From assembly GCF_030705605.1 (NCBI RefSeq), contig NZ_JAPCKK010000016.1:682001-746000 (forward strand): 64,000 nucleotides of DNA, in the 5' to 3' direction. The notes under the pieces were generated by a model. The model was not told where the DNA came from. It did not search any database and saw nothing but the letters and a program-made list of their open reading frames with translations. The DNA is from Paenibacillus zeirhizosphaerae (GTDB lineage Bacteria; Bacillota; Bacilli; Paenibacillales; Paenibacillaceae). The position numbers and the translations under genes are program-made. This document shows, one piece after another, positions 37,636 to 47,347 of this stretch. How positions within the stretch are numbered: position 1 is the first letter of the stretch; each line of letters starts with the position of its first letter.

Positions 37636-38193
37636 CTATTGGCTACAGCAAAATACATAGGCAGGAGGTATATTCCTTAATTCTCTTTTAATATCTATTT
37701 TATCAAAATAAAGTCTAATTAAATCTTTCTTTAATAAAGTGTACTGAAACGTAATAAATCTGCCTCCTTGTCTCAGATGCAGTTGTGTCAACCGTAGAAT
37801 GTTCGAGGATATACTATGCGGTAAGCTTGCAAAGGGAAGTCCTGAAACAAAATAATCCACCCATGGAATCTCATACTTAATCATATATTTCTCTATGTGC
37901 TCTGCAGAATCATTAATAATATGAAGGTTAAGTTCATGTTCAAACTTCTCTTTTAAAAGGTGGTAAAACGCTTTGTTACTTTCGAAAAGCAATACTATGG
38001 TGCTTTCTTTCCTATTTTTTAATATTTCTTCAGTAAATACCCCCGTACCGGGACCATACTCCACAATGTAGCTTGCTTGGTTAAAATCGATATCGTCAAC
38101 CATCTTGCTTGCAAGATATTTCGAGCTTGGAAGCAAGGCTCCTACCGTTCTTGGCTTGGTGATATATTGTTTTAGAAATGATAACACTCCCAT
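37636..38193 (-). CDS. Class I SAM-dependent methyltransferase (phospholipid- or rRNA-methylase-like)
   Basis: 185 aa from the Met at 38193, which gives the usual N-terminus MGVLSFLKQYITKPRTVGALLPSS; an in-frame ATG at 38226 extends it by 11 residues. SAM motif I is VEYGPGTGVFTEEIL, and SGLPFASLP is the motif IV region. The combination KPRTVGA(I/L)LPSS is typical of a group annotated as phospholipid N-methyltransferase or rRNA adenine dimethylase-like. Substrate not decidable. Followed by a strong terminator. Confidence 0.82.
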   Translation of the reverse strand: MGVLSFLKQYITKPRTVGALLPSSKYLASKMVDDIDFNQASYIVEYGPGTGVFTEEILKNRKESTIVLLFESNKAFYHLLKEKFEHELNLHIINDSAEHIEKYMIKYEIPWVDYFVSGLPFASLPHSISSNILRLTQLHLRQGGRFITFQYTLLKKDLIRLYFDKIDIKRELRNIPPAYVFCCSQ

Positions 38194-38222
38194 TTCAATT
38201 TCAATCCCTCTCTTTTTTAGGC

Positions 38223-38474
38223 TCATGGAAAGAACAAAACCTGCAACTGTGATCGGTAGCCCACGAAAAGTACCCTCAAATTTGACAAAACCAAAGTCAC
38301 CTGAAATAAAATAAATATAATGGGTCCTAAATTCCCCGTTGAAAGGATATAATCTCGAAATCTATCAATGGATACAGTTAATTTAAGGACTTCAGATAAG
38401 TATCGGATTACTAAGATAATGACTAAAAGCCCTATGAAAGCAAGCAATATTTTACCGACTATAGATTTAATCAT
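38223..38474 (-). CDS. Short membrane protein, possibly a truncated TVP38/DedA-type protein
   Basis: 83 residues with an N-terminal transmembrane segment (ILLAFIGLLVIILVIRYL) and the stretch LGPIIFILFQV, which resembles the entry to the VTT/DedA domain. After FQV the sequence loses resemblance and the frame ends, where the intact family continues for more than 100 residues. Overlaps the longer start of the methyltransferase gene by 4 nt. A frameshifted or deleted remnant is likely. Confidence 0.4.
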   Translation of the reverse strand: MIKSIVGKILLAFIGLLVIILVIRYLSEVLKLTVSIDRFRDYILSTGNLGPIIFILFQVTLVLSNLRVLFVGYRSQLQVLFFP

Positions 38475-38540
38475 CCTTGATATTATGATGCCTAGAAAAT
38501 CCGGATTTAATTAGACAAAATAAATAGTACGGGGGTCGGT

Positions 38541-38645
38541 ATGAAAACATGTAAAAAAATCATTGAAAGACATAAGGGGGAAATTGCTGTTACAAGAACC
38601 GCGGAAATTTATTCTGTCCACATTAGTCTTCCTGCCAAAACTTAG
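38541..38645 (+). pseudogene. Histidine-kinase ATPase-domain tail, remnant
   Basis: 34-residue frame MKTCKKIIERHKGEIAVTRT...LPAKT. CKKIIERHKGEI is the conserved end of the kinase HATPase domain just after the G2 box, and the last residues resemble the final strand. The rest of the gene is absent. Confidence 0.5.
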
Positions 38646-38697
38646 TGTGCAACATGCATCCGTTATGGACAGAATCCATGCATTGCATATTCCAATA

Positions 38698-38746
38698 ATG
38701 CAAAGAGCTCCTGAATCTCTACTAGAGATAATTCAGGAGCTCTTTC
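38698..38746 (-). terminator. Terminator of the tRNA-Leu unit
   Basis: AAAGAGCTCCTGAAT (38702-38716) and ATTCAGGAGCTCTTT (38731-38745) are a perfect 15-bp stem directly downstream of the tRNA on the minus strand. Confidence 0.8.
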
Positions 38747-38758
38747 GTGTCCATATGA

Positions 38759-38842
<84 letters not shown>

Positions 38843-38889
38843 AAATTGTAATGAGTGCTTTGAATTTTTTATTCACAGCAATGAAGCTG

Positions 38890-38919
38890 ATAATATCATA
38901 TATACCAATTAACAGTCAA
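38890..38919 (-). promoter_or_regulatory. Promoter of the tRNA-Leu gene
   Basis: Minus strand: -35 TTGACT (38914-38919), 18-bp spacer, -10 TATTAT (38890-38895). The flank of the broken tRNA copy at 53092-53164 is clearly related and keeps TTGACT. Confidence 0.65.
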
Positions 38920-39016
38920 TACAAAATCGACAGATTCCAAGGACCTGTCCATAACAACCCCGAAAAGCCCCCTCTAGGGAGGCCCTATCGATTGTGCTTA
39001 CGCGGGAATGATAAAT

Positions 39017-40120
39017 TTACGGCTTCAGCCGCTTGATTTCGTTATACGCCATAAGCAGCGGTGCCACACCATGCCCGTTGTTCTCGACGATCTTCTCACC
39101 GAAAACATAATACTCATAGCTCCCGTCCCGCAGCTCTCCCGTTTCCGGTTTCCTGCCGAGTCCGGCGCTGCGGCAAATGCCCCCCAGCAGTACTTCGCCG
39201 TCCTCTTCACGCAGGTAGCGGCTGATCGTTCCGTCGAACGCTTTTTGACCATAAGCGGCGTACGCTTGCGGCAGATAACCGAGCCGTGCTCCCTTCAGAA
39301 TGGCATACGCGAGCATCAGCGTTCCGCTCGTTTCCAAATAATTTCCTGCCCGCGCTCCCTGATCCACTACCTGATACCACATGCCATCGCTGTGCTGATA
39401 CGGCAGCAAGCCGTCCACAAGCTCCTGCAGATACTGCTTCAGAAAGCCGCTGTCGGCCGGCTCTCCTTCCAAAATCTCCAGCATGTCAACCAGTGCCATC
39501 GCGTACCAGCCGGTTCCACGTCCCCATACATGTGGCGAACGGCCTGTCGCCGGGTCGGACCAGGACATCTGTCGGCTTTCGTCGTACGCATGCCTGTACA
39601 AGCGCTTTGACTCGTCAAAGAGAAAACGGCGCACATTGCGGAACTGGGCGAGCGGGTCGCTGTAGTCTTTGTACTTCGTAAACGTTTTGATATATAACGC
39701 ATAGAACGGCTGCCCCATATACAGGCCGTCAAGCCATACCTGATACGGGTAGTTCTGTTTGTGCCAGAAGGAGCCTGCGCCCGTTCGCGGATAAACCGCC
39801 AACTGCCTGTATAACAAATCCATGATCCGCTTATACCTCGGATCGTGCTCTTGGTCGTACAAGGCAAACAGGACGGTCGCCATCCGAATCTGATCGATAT
39901 TGAAGTACGCCGGATCGATGGCGGAAATCCGGCCTTCCTCGTCGTACAGGCTGTCGATGAAACCTTTGACAAAGGCGTATTCCGCCTCGTCGCCTGTCTG
40001 CGCATAGCTGTCCAAATACGCCTTCAGCATGCAGCCTTCGATATAATGCCATCTCAGCGAGTACCACTTGGGCTCCGCCATGTATTGCGTTTTGAGCCGA
40101 TCAACCAACACATAAGACAA
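39017..40120 (-). CDS. GH105 unsaturated rhamnogalacturonyl hydrolase (YteR/YesR type)
   Basis: Cytoplasmic enzyme removing the unsaturated galacturonate from rhamnogalacturonan-lyase products. About 367 aa, no signal peptide. GH105 features: YPYQVWLDGLYMGQPF with the catalytic Asp, WGRGTGWYAMALVDML, and YQVVDQG...NYLETSGTLM. The ribosome site GGAGG fits a TTG at 40120; a GTG at 40138 would extend it by six residues but has no upstream site. Last gene of a permease-permease-binding protein-AraC-GH105 cluster, so the importer probably brings in the enzyme's substrate. Confidence 0.92.
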   Translation of the reverse strand: MSYVLVDRLKTQYMAEPKWYSLRWHYIEGCMLKAYLDSYAQTGDEAEYAFVKGFIDSLYDEEGRISAIDPAYFNIDQIRMATVLFALYDQEHDPRYKRIMDLLYRQLAVYPRTGAGSFWHKQNYPYQVWLDGLYMGQPFYALYIKTFTKYKDYSDPLAQFRNVRRFLFDESKRLYRHAYDESRQMSWSDPATGRSPHVWGRGTGWYAMALVDMLEILEGEPADSGFLKQYLQELVDGLLPYQHSDGMWYQVVDQGARAGNYLETSGTLMLAYAILKGARLGYLPQAYAAYGQKAFDGTISRYLREEDGEVLLGGICRSAGLGRKPETGELRDGSYEYYVFGEKIVENNGHGVAPLLMAYNEIKRLKP

Positions 40121-40180
40121 GCTAACCAGCACCTCCACAATGAGTTATGTTCATTTCAACTGCCACATTTGTTTTTATAT

Positions 40181-42457
40181 TCACGATGATTTGGAATGTT
40201 CTTCTCGATACTTCCCCGGGGTCATGCCCGTCATTTTGCGAAATGTGCGGATAAAACCGGTAGCATTCGTGTAACTCAGCCGTTCGGCGATTTCGTTGAT
40301 CTTCAGCGAGCTGTCCTTCAGCCATAGCTTCGCCATGTTCATCCGGTATCCCGTCAAATATTCGCTGAACGTCACGCCGATTTCCTTCTTGAACACCCGG
40401 CTTAAGTATACCGGATGGAATTTCAGCTTCTCCGCGCACGCTTCCAGCGTGATGTCCTGATCGTAGGCATCATGAATCATCTGCACCATTTGGCAGGCGA
40501 TACTCGTATATTGCGAGTCAAGCTGCTCCTTCAAGAAGGACAATGCCGGAGGAAACAGCTTTGTCTTGAACCAGGACACAATGTCCGCCGCTGTGCTTAG
40601 CTTCAGGAATTGCTGAACCGCCGAGTTGGTGCCGAGCAGACTATCCAGCGCTCCTCCCTGCTGCTGAACAAGCCGATATATTCGCGTGATCAGCCCGAGC
40701 ACTAAAATCTGAAAATCGTTGAACGGCACATTCTGTTCCATAATCGATTTCACATACGCGTCGAAATGCCCAAAGGCCGAAGCCTCATCACCCGCCTGCA
40801 GCGCTTGAATCAGACTGTTCTCCAGATGGGCCCAGGAGGCGTTCGACTGGACGCTGGCCGCGGAAGCCGATTCGATATCGTCATAGCTCACGATCACATG
40901 ATGGCCAAGGCTAATTCTCCGCTTCAACGCCTCCAGCGCTTCCGAATAAGCGTTCATGGCCCCTGCATACTGGTGAAACGTCCGGCTGATGCCGATGCTC
41001 ACCTGGAGCTGAAGCAGCTCGCGTACCTTGCTTTGAATTTGCCCGGCCAGTTGATGAAACAGCGCTTTCAGCTCATCAGGGCGGTCCAAATCGCTGGTCA
41101 GCAGCGACACCTGGGATTGGTCCAGCAGCAGCGAGCCGATCAAGTTGTGGGGCGGAATCAGCTCTCCGACGATATTGTGTATCGCAAACAGCAATAGCTC
41201 CTTATCCTTCTCCGTATATCTTGTGTCCTGCAGCGTATCAATCTGAACGACGAGCACACCGAGCGACGCGCTGTTATCCGTAATCCCGTACACGCCGCTT
41301 TTATAGACAAACTCACGCTCGGTCACCTGACCCATGAACAGCTTGTGCAGGAAAAACTCCTTGATCTGTCCGCCCTGCCCTTGCAGTTGCTGCTGCAGAT
41401 GCTTGCGCGAGCTGAACAGGATGTGCAGGCGCTCCTCAACATAGGCGAATTCATCCTTTTTCCCGGCATCATCCGCTTCTCCGCCGAATTGCTGCATGAT
41501 CGCGAACATCCGCCGGACCGGTTCGTACATCCGCCGGCTTCCGAAATAAGCGAATACCGCAATCACAGAAAAAATGAGCAAACAGGCGTTGACCGTAACA
41601 AGGGCAATTTTTCGTGATTCCTTGGTAATCTCCTGGATGGATACGATCGATACGTAAGTCCAGTTATGGTGGTCAGATCCGAGAACATTGACAGCCAAGC
41701 CCTGCTCTTCAAAATACCCCGCCCTTACTTCTGAATCCGCTTTCAATTTATTTAATACCGCAGCTTCGATTTTGGGTGAGCCCGGACTGGACAAAAACGG
41801 CTCGCGTTCGCTGTTTAGCACATAGATATCTCTCCATTCCGTATTTTGCCGCAAATCCTGTTCCAGCTCATTGTAAGACAAGTCGACAATCAGCATCGCT
41901 TTTGGCTGAGAAGAGGTGGTGATCATGGGCAGTTTGACAAGCAGGCGGATCTTATAAGGATCGGCCCTTTCGTCTGCCGATTGATTCGCCCGGTCCGCGG
42001 CCTCCGCGAGCCAATACAGCTTCTTCGATTGCAGAGCATACTCGCTTATCCGTTCGCGGTCCGGGAATTTCCCGGAACCGGTAAAGCCGAGCTCACTGAT
42101 CATCCAATCGTGCTCCAGATTGATCAGAAAGGTATCGGCCACGCCCGCAATGGAATGCAAATTGTATAACCCCTTTGACAAAACTGTAATGTCCTGAAAA
42201 GCGTCGGCTGTCAAGGCGCGGTCATACAAACTGGCTGTCAGGGGAGAGTTGATGTACTGCACCGCGCCCATCTCCACATTTTTGAATATTTGCTCGATTC
42301 GTGTCTTGTTTTGCAGCAAAATCTGCTCATTGCTTTCGTTGACTTTTTTCTCGATATCCTGTTTGGCAATGAAGTAGGAGATCATCCCGGTGGAGACGAC
42401 CGGAACGGCAACCAGCAGCAAGGTAAAGACGAACAAACGGACTAAATATCTGGGCAT
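40181..42457 (-). CDS. Membrane-anchored AraC-family regulator with extracellular sensor
   Basis: 758 aa. Transmembrane segments at about 8-30 and 290-310 enclose a Cache-like extracellular domain; a cytoplasmic linker leads to a C-terminal AraC domain (about 655-755) with two helix-turn-helices, ITLEACAEKLKFHPVYLSRVFKKE and INEIAERLSYTNATGFIRTF. This architecture is common in Paenibacillus sugar loci, where the protein senses oligosaccharide outside and activates the importer genes. Same strand and close spacing between the binding-protein gene and GH105. Confidence 0.9.
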   Translation of the reverse strand: MPRYLVRLFVFTLLLVAVPVVSTGMISYFIAKQDIEKKVNESNEQILLQNKTRIEQIFKNVEMGAVQYINSPLTASLYDRALTADAFQDITVLSKGLYNLHSIAGVADTFLINLEHDWMISELGFTGSGKFPDRERISEYALQSKKLYWLAEAADRANQSADERADPYKIRLLVKLPMITTSSQPKAMLIVDLSYNELEQDLRQNTEWRDIYVLNSEREPFLSSPGSPKIEAAVLNKLKADSEVRAGYFEEQGLAVNVLGSDHHNWTYVSIVSIQEITKESRKIALVTVNACLLIFSVIAVFAYFGSRRMYEPVRRMFAIMQQFGGEADDAGKKDEFAYVEERLHILFSSRKHLQQQLQGQGGQIKEFFLHKLFMGQVTEREFVYKSGVYGITDNSASLGVLVVQIDTLQDTRYTEKDKELLLFAIHNIVGELIPPHNLIGSLLLDQSQVSLLTSDLDRPDELKALFHQLAGQIQSKVRELLQLQVSIGISRTFHQYAGAMNAYSEALEALKRRISLGHHVIVSYDDIESASAASVQSNASWAHLENSLIQALQAGDEASAFGHFDAYVKSIMEQNVPFNDFQILVLGLITRIYRLVQQQGGALDSLLGTNSAVQQFLKLSTAADIVSWFKTKLFPPALSFLKEQLDSQYTSIACQMVQMIHDAYDQDITLEACAEKLKFHPVYLSRVFKKEIGVTFSEYLTGYRMNMAKLWLKDSSLKINEIAERLSYTNATGFIRTFRKMTGMTPGKYREEHSKSS

Positions 42458-42560
42458 CGGATATCCTCCCCCTTTGGCTACTGTATCGGGCGTTCAAGGT
42501 TATGCCGATACCCATTATACCAGAAACTGGATTCCGATAGTCTGATTTCTAACTCGCTGC

Positions 42561-44078
42561 TTATTTGTTCTGCTTATTGTACGCTTCGGTCAACTCTTCC
42601 ATGACCTTGTCACCGCCTGCCTTTCGCCAATTGTCCACTTCCGCTTCCCAGCCTGCTTCGTCCAGTTTGCCCATGATGAATTTGGTTTGGGCGTCGCGGA
42701 TCATCGTATCCAGCTCGCTGCCTCTTTCCGTATACATCGGCGACAGCAGGGTCAACGCCACATTCGGCACGGCATGCTCCAGGTTCGCGGCAACGATCTC
42801 CCAGCCTTTAGCCTGCAGTTCGTTCAGCTTGAGCGGAAGCCCTTGTCCTCCTACCTCGAACGACGGCAAACTGTCACGGTACGGCTTCACCTCAAGATTG
42901 AACAGCGTCAGATCGGTAATATCCGCTTTTCCGTCCTCTGTTTTTTGGAAGTGCTTGCCTTCGATCCCCCGGCTCAGCAGTGTGGACATTTCGGGCTCCA
43001 GCAGCTTGTCGAAGAAAGCGAGCAGCCGCTTCAATTCCGCTTCGGATTTCACGGACGATTTCGGGAATACGAAGAAACCGTTATTGCCCGGCTCCGCCGG
43101 CAGGCGATCCCCCGACGGTCCTTTGAACGGCACAACATCAACAACCGCATGAGGCACAGCCTTGGATACATTGATGTACGAAGTGGCCGCAGCGGACGCT
43201 ACCGCATTGCGCATCGCGGCTTGACCCGCATTCCACTTATTGTCGGCATCGGCCGTCTGCACCACGGAGAAATCCTGATTGATCAATTTCTCCTCATACA
43301 GTCTGCGCAGCAGCTTCATGGAGTCCATATAAGGCCCGGTCATGAATTCCGGAATGACCTTACCGTCCACGTATCCCCACTTATTCGGGGCCCCTTGTGT
43401 TACGGCAAGCCGTGTCAGGAATGCGCTGCTGGCGGCCGGATCGTTGTACGATTTGTCAAGGAACAGCAGATATGAATCCCTTTGCCCGTTTTTATCCGGG
43501 TCCTGCTCGGCGACGCTCTTCGCCGCCTGGTACCAGTCGTCCAGCGTAACCGGAATCTTCAGTCCCAGCTCGTCGAACCAGTCCTTGCGGTAAACGATGC
43601 CTGCGCGGCCAATATCCCGGTATAGCGGCAGTCCATACAGCTTGCCATCCACCTTGATGTTGTCGTAGTGCATGGAATTGACTGCGGCTAAATTTTTGTA
43701 ATCCTGCAGGTAAGGGCCGATTTCCCAGAACAGGCCGGACTGAATCGCGTTCAGCGTGGAAGCGTTGTACGTAATTTTGAACGCTTTCGGCATTTCGTCG
43801 GAGGCGATCATGATGTTTTTCTTGTCTTCAAACGCAGCGGCCGGAATCCATTGAATATCGATCTCTGTATCCGTGTATTTTTCGATGGCCTGCTCGACCT
43901 CTGTGTCCTTGCCCGGAGCTTCCCCGACCTGCGGTGTGGCGATGGTCACTGCCAATGGCCCGTTCTCTGTCTGTGTGCCGTCCTGCCCTTCATTCTCTCC
44001 GCAGGCGGCAAGGATGCTTGCTGTGGCGACCAGGACGCCGAATGTAGTGACGACGGATATGACACGCTTTTTCTTCAT
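42561..44078 (-). CDS. ABC transporter substrate-binding lipoprotein (LplA/YtcQ type)
   Basis: 505 aa. Lipobox LAAC (Cys about 26), acidic linker, then the long binding-protein fold with GKLYGLPLYRDIGRAGIVYRKDW, LDDWYQAAKSVAEQDPDKNGQRD and NNGFFVFPKSS. The length and motifs are those of binding proteins that work with LplB/LplC-type permeases for complex or acidic oligosaccharides. Ribosome site CAGGAGG upstream. Encoded after its two permeases. Confidence 0.92.
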   Translation of the reverse strand: MKKKRVISVVTTFGVLVATASILAACGENEGQDGTQTENGPLAVTIATPQVGEAPGKDTEVEQAIEKYTDTEIDIQWIPAAAFEDKKNIMIASDEMPKAFKITYNASTLNAIQSGLFWEIGPYLQDYKNLAAVNSMHYDNIKVDGKLYGLPLYRDIGRAGIVYRKDWFDELGLKIPVTLDDWYQAAKSVAEQDPDKNGQRDSYLLFLDKSYNDPAASSAFLTRLAVTQGAPNKWGYVDGKVIPEFMTGPYMDSMKLLRRLYEEKLINQDFSVVQTADADNKWNAGQAAMRNAVASAAATSYINVSKAVPHAVVDVVPFKGPSGDRLPAEPGNNGFFVFPKSSVKSEAELKRLLAFFDKLLEPEMSTLLSRGIEGKHFQKTEDGKADITDLTLFNLEVKPYRDSLPSFEVGGQGLPLKLNELQAKGWEIVAANLEHAVPNVALTLLSPMYTERGSELDTMIRDAQTKFIMGKLDEAGWEAEVDNWRKAGGDKVMEELTEAYNKQNK

Positions 44079-44120
44079 ATGTGAAACCTCCTGTATGGTA
44101 GATATATGGGATGAAGACGC

Positions 44121-45002
44121 TTAACCTTTAACCGAGCCCAGCATGACACCTTTGGCAAAATATTTTTGCAGGAAAGGATATACAATGACGATCGGAATCG
44201 TCGCGATCACGATTGACGCCATGCGGATCGTCTGCGGCAAATACTCCATCGGCTCCGCCTGCGCGGTGGAATCGCCGATCATGTCCTGAGACAGCAGCAC
44301 AATTTGTCTTAGCACGACCTGCACCGGCCATTTTTCGGAATCGTTGATGTACATGACCGCATTGAAATACGAATTCCAATGAGCAACTGCGTAAAAGAGC
44401 CCGAATGTCGCCATCGCCGGCATCGACAGTGGCAGCACGATCCGGAACAGGATGCCCAGATCGTGGCAACCGTCGATTTTCGCCGCCTCCTCCAGCCCTT
44501 CGGGGATCTGCTGAAAAAAGTTTTTGAGCACGATCAGGTTGAAGGCGCTGATGGCCCCCGGGATGATCAGAGACCAGTAGGTGTCGATCATGCCAAACGC
44601 TTTGACGACGAAATAGGTCGGGATAATGCCACCGCTGAACAGCATCGTGAACAGCACCATGAACAGCACGACGCCTCTTCCCCGCAATGTCGGTCTCGCC
44701 AGGGGATAAGCCATAAACGAGGTAAGCAGCAGATTGATCAGTGTGCCGAGCACAGTCACATAGATCGATACCAGGATGCTGCGGACCAGCGTTTCGGTGG
44801 AAAAGATGTACTGGTACGCGCCGAGCGTAAATTTCGTCGGAAACAGCATAAGTCCTCCCTGCGCCACTTCCTCGGGAGTTGCAAACGATACGGCCAGAAT
44901 GTAAATAAAAGGAACAACGGTAATGATGGAACTGAGCATCAGCAGCGAATAGTTGATGACTGTGAAAACCCGGCTGCTGACCGATTTGTCCGCCAAAGGC
45001 AT
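44121..45002 (-). CDS. Carbohydrate ABC transporter permease (LplC/YtcP type)
   Basis: 293 aa, about six transmembrane segments. EAA loop EEAAKIDGCHDLGILFRIVLP (about residues 185-205) and the C-terminal YPFLQKYFAKGVMLGSVKG, which is the standard end of LplC-like permeases. Follows the LplB-type permease after 36 nt and precedes the binding-protein gene. A separate MsmX-type ATPase is presumed. Confidence 0.93.
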   Translation of the reverse strand: MPLADKSVSSRVFTVINYSLLMLSSIITVVPFIYILAVSFATPEEVAQGGLMLFPTKFTLGAYQYIFSTETLVRSILVSIYVTVLGTLINLLLTSFMAYPLARPTLRGRGVVLFMVLFTMLFSGGIIPTYFVVKAFGMIDTYWSLIIPGAISAFNLIVLKNFFQQIPEGLEEAAKIDGCHDLGILFRIVLPLSMPAMATFGLFYAVAHWNSYFNAVMYINDSEKWPVQVVLRQIVLLSQDMIGDSTAQAEPMEYLPQTIRMASIVIATIPIVIVYPFLQKYFAKGVMLGSVKG

Positions 45003-45038
45003 GGCTTGATCAACCCCTTCCGCTTAGTAAACGCCTTC

Positions 45039-45998
45039 TTAATAAACGCCTTCTTCGCCCATTTTTTTGGCCAAGCGGTTCGCTCCCATGACAAGCACCA
45101 GACCGACCAGCGATTTGAACATGCCAACAGCCGCGCTGTAGCTGTATTGCGCCTGCGTCAATCCCTTCATGTACACGTAAGTGTCGAACACCTCGCCGAC
45201 TTCCCGGTTCATGGAATTCAGCATCAGGAAAATATGCTCAAAGCCCGTATCCAGGAAGCTGCCTAGCCTCAAAATAAACAGGATGACGATCGTGCTGCGG
45301 ATCGCCGGCAGCGTAATATGCCACAGTTGACGCCAACGGCCGGCTCCGTCGATACGGGCCGCTTCATAGAGCTGAAGATCAACGCCGGACAAGGCCGCCA
45401 GAAAAATGATCGTGCCCCATCCCGCTTCCTTCCAAATCGACTGGCTTACGATCATCGTTCTGAACCATTCTTCGCTTAACAGGAACGGGATTTTTTCCAT
45501 GCCCAGTCTGGCGATGAATTCATTAACGACGCCTCCTTCGGTCGTAAACAGCACGTAGAAGATGCCGACAGCAACAACCCATGACACAAAGTGCGGCAAA
45601 TATACGACCGTTTGCACGAATCGCTGGAACATCTTCACGCGCACTTCATTAAGCATCAGCGCCAGAATGATGGGCAGCGGGAAAAAGAAAACCAAATTGT
45701 ATACAGCAAGCAGGAACGTATTGCGGAACAGCATCCAAAATTGCGGCTCCGTAAAAAAACGTGCAAAATGCTTCAGACCGACCCAAGGGCTTTCCATAAA
45801 CCCCAAATGCGGTTTGTAGTCCTGAAAGGCCATGACCAGACCGGCCATCGGAAAGTATTTGAATATGACGAAATACAAAACGCCCGGAAGGAGCAGCACG
45901 TACATCCAGCGGTCTCTTAGAATGTCTTTGACAAACTGCGGTCGAGGCCGCTTCTTCCCCATTTCCAGTGACGTCTGGGTAGCATATTGCTGGTCCAT
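45039..45998 (-). CDS. ABC transporter permease (LplB/YteP type)
   Basis: 319 aa from the ATG at 45998, 8 nt after GGGGAGG; an upstream in-frame extension runs through the cre-like box and is rejected. Visible: RDRWMYVLLLPGVLYFVIFKYFPM at the first membrane helix, EAARIDGAGRWRQLWHITLP as EAA loop, and the typical LplB ending GANRLAKKMGEEGVY. First gene of the rhamnogalacturonan-type import cluster. Confidence 0.93.
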   Translation of the reverse strand: MDQQYATQTSLEMGKKRPRPQFVKDILRDRWMYVLLLPGVLYFVIFKYFPMAGLVMAFQDYKPHLGFMESPWVGLKHFARFFTEPQFWMLFRNTFLLAVYNLVFFFPLPIILALMLNEVRVKMFQRFVQTVVYLPHFVSWVVAVGIFYVLFTTEGGVVNEFIARLGMEKIPFLLSEEWFRTMIVSQSIWKEAGWGTIIFLAALSGVDLQLYEAARIDGAGRWRQLWHITLPAIRSTIVILFILRLGSFLDTGFEHIFLMLNSMNREVGEVFDTYVYMKGLTQAQYSYSAAVGMFKSLVGLVLVMGANRLAKKMGEEGVY

Positions 45999-46032
45999 CT
46001 CTTTATCCTCCCCGTCTGATGATGTCCTTTTT

Positions 46033-46046
46033 TTGAAGCGCTTACA
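46033..46046. promoter_or_regulatory. cre-like box before the importer operon
   Basis: TTGAAGCGCTTACA; the reverse strand reads TGTAAGCGCTTCAA, matching the core TGTAANCGNT of the CcpA consensus with mismatches at the 3' end. It lies 35 bp before the first permease start. Confidence 0.45.
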
Positions 46047-46357
46047 TTCCACATCATAGGTTCAGGCGGGATGACAGGCAATCATACGCTGCTAACCTTT
46101 TTCACTTTTAAGCCGTTCTGCCCCCTTTTTAGGGCGTATTTTACGCGAATCATACTCTCTTTCAGCCCAATCATACTGATTTAACCTGCGGAAATTTCAT
46201 TTCACACCACCAGAACATGCCTCCACTCATCTTGCTAAAAGAAGCCTTCGATGCAGCCGCATCGGGATTAAACTCGTAGTTCAAGTCCATAAAGTTCGTA
46301 GCGAGATTACAGGTTAAGTCGTATGCTTAGTTACAAGTTACTACAAGGAGGACATTC

Positions 46358-47239
46358 ATGGACATTCCCAAAGGCACCTATGGCTTTCGGTTTGCTGAAG
46401 ATAAGGAACTCAATCTGTGCGTATTATTTGCGGCCGGCTACGATTCTATCACCGATCCTTCTTATCGTTGGGACGGACTGGAACGGACCGATGGGCCTCT
46501 CCTACTATTCCAGTACACTCTCTCCGGCGAAGGCGTATACGAGTCGGGGAACCGGATTCACCGTGTCACCGCCGGACAGGCTTTTCTCGCCGAGATTCCA
46601 GGAGCGCATCGCTATTATTACCCCCCGGAATCAAAAGAGCCTTGGGAATTCCTGTTCCTGCTGTTCCGGCCCAATCTTATTGGACCCCATTGGCGCAGAT
46701 TCCTGCTTGAAGCCGGGGAAGTTCCTCATCTGCCTGCAGACTCTGCGCCAGTCCGGCTGTCGCGAATGATAGTGGTCGATGCGGGGGCAGGCAGAATCTC
46801 CGATCCCCTGATCGCGTCGTCTTGCGTCTATCAGTTCGTGACAGAACTGGCCAGAATGCAGGTCACAACTCTGCAGGACAGGGATATCTGGCCGGAGAAC
46901 GTCAGGCGAGCAGCGGAATTTATAGAGCTCAACTATTCACGGATGATCAGTATCGATCAGCTTTCCGAGTATGTCTCCCTGTCCAAGTACCACTTGATCC
47001 GCCGATTTTCGGCCAGTACGGGCCTGACACCCGGCGCCTACTTGACCCGTGTCCGCACCGAGAAGGCTATGGAGCTGCTCCGGGGAACCAGCCTTAGCAT
47101 TGAGGCCATCGCCGAGCGGCTTGGCTACTCCAGCGGAAGTTATTTTATCAGAGCATTCCGCAGCTTGACAGGGCTCACGCCGGGAGAATTCCGCAGCGGG
47201 AGCGAAAGCCTTGCTTATCGCAAGCTGTTCTTCGATTAA
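46358..47239 (+). CDS. AraC-family transcriptional regulator
   Basis: 293 aa. N-terminal cupin-like arm (LLLFQYTLSGEGVYESG, HRVTAGQAFLAEIPG) that would bind a sugar, and a C-terminal AraC domain with ISIDQLSEYVSLSKYHLIRRFSA and IEAIAERLGYSSGSYFIRAFRS. AAGGAGG 8 nt before the ATG. Directly upstream of the GH27 gene on the same strand (108 bp gap), so it probably activates that gene. The roughly 300-bp region before it separates it from the divergent importer operon. Confidence 0.9.
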   Translation: MDIPKGTYGFRFAEDKELNLCVLFAAGYDSITDPSYRWDGLERTDGPLLLFQYTLSGEGVYESGNRIHRVTAGQAFLAEIPGAHRYYYPPESKEPWEFLFLLFRPNLIGPHWRRFLLEAGEVPHLPADSAPVRLSRMIVVDAGAGRISDPLIASSCVYQFVTELARMQVTTLQDRDIWPENVRRAAEFIELNYSRMISIDQLSEYVSLSKYHLIRRFSASTGLTPGAYLTRVRTEKAMELLRGTSLSIEAIAERLGYSSGSYFIRAFRSLTGLTPGEFRSGSESLAYRKLFFD

Positions 47240-47347
47240 CCGCAATATTGTACGATCAGACTTGCAAGATTACTATAGATATCGCTAATCTCCTTTATTA
47301 TGATGAACATGGCAACAGCAATAATTAATCAGTAAAGGAGCTTTACA

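Noticed and set aside
46000-46052. Longer N-terminus for the LplB-type permease
   Set aside because: The extension has no ribosome site and covers the cre-like box; GGGGAGG fits the ATG at 45998.
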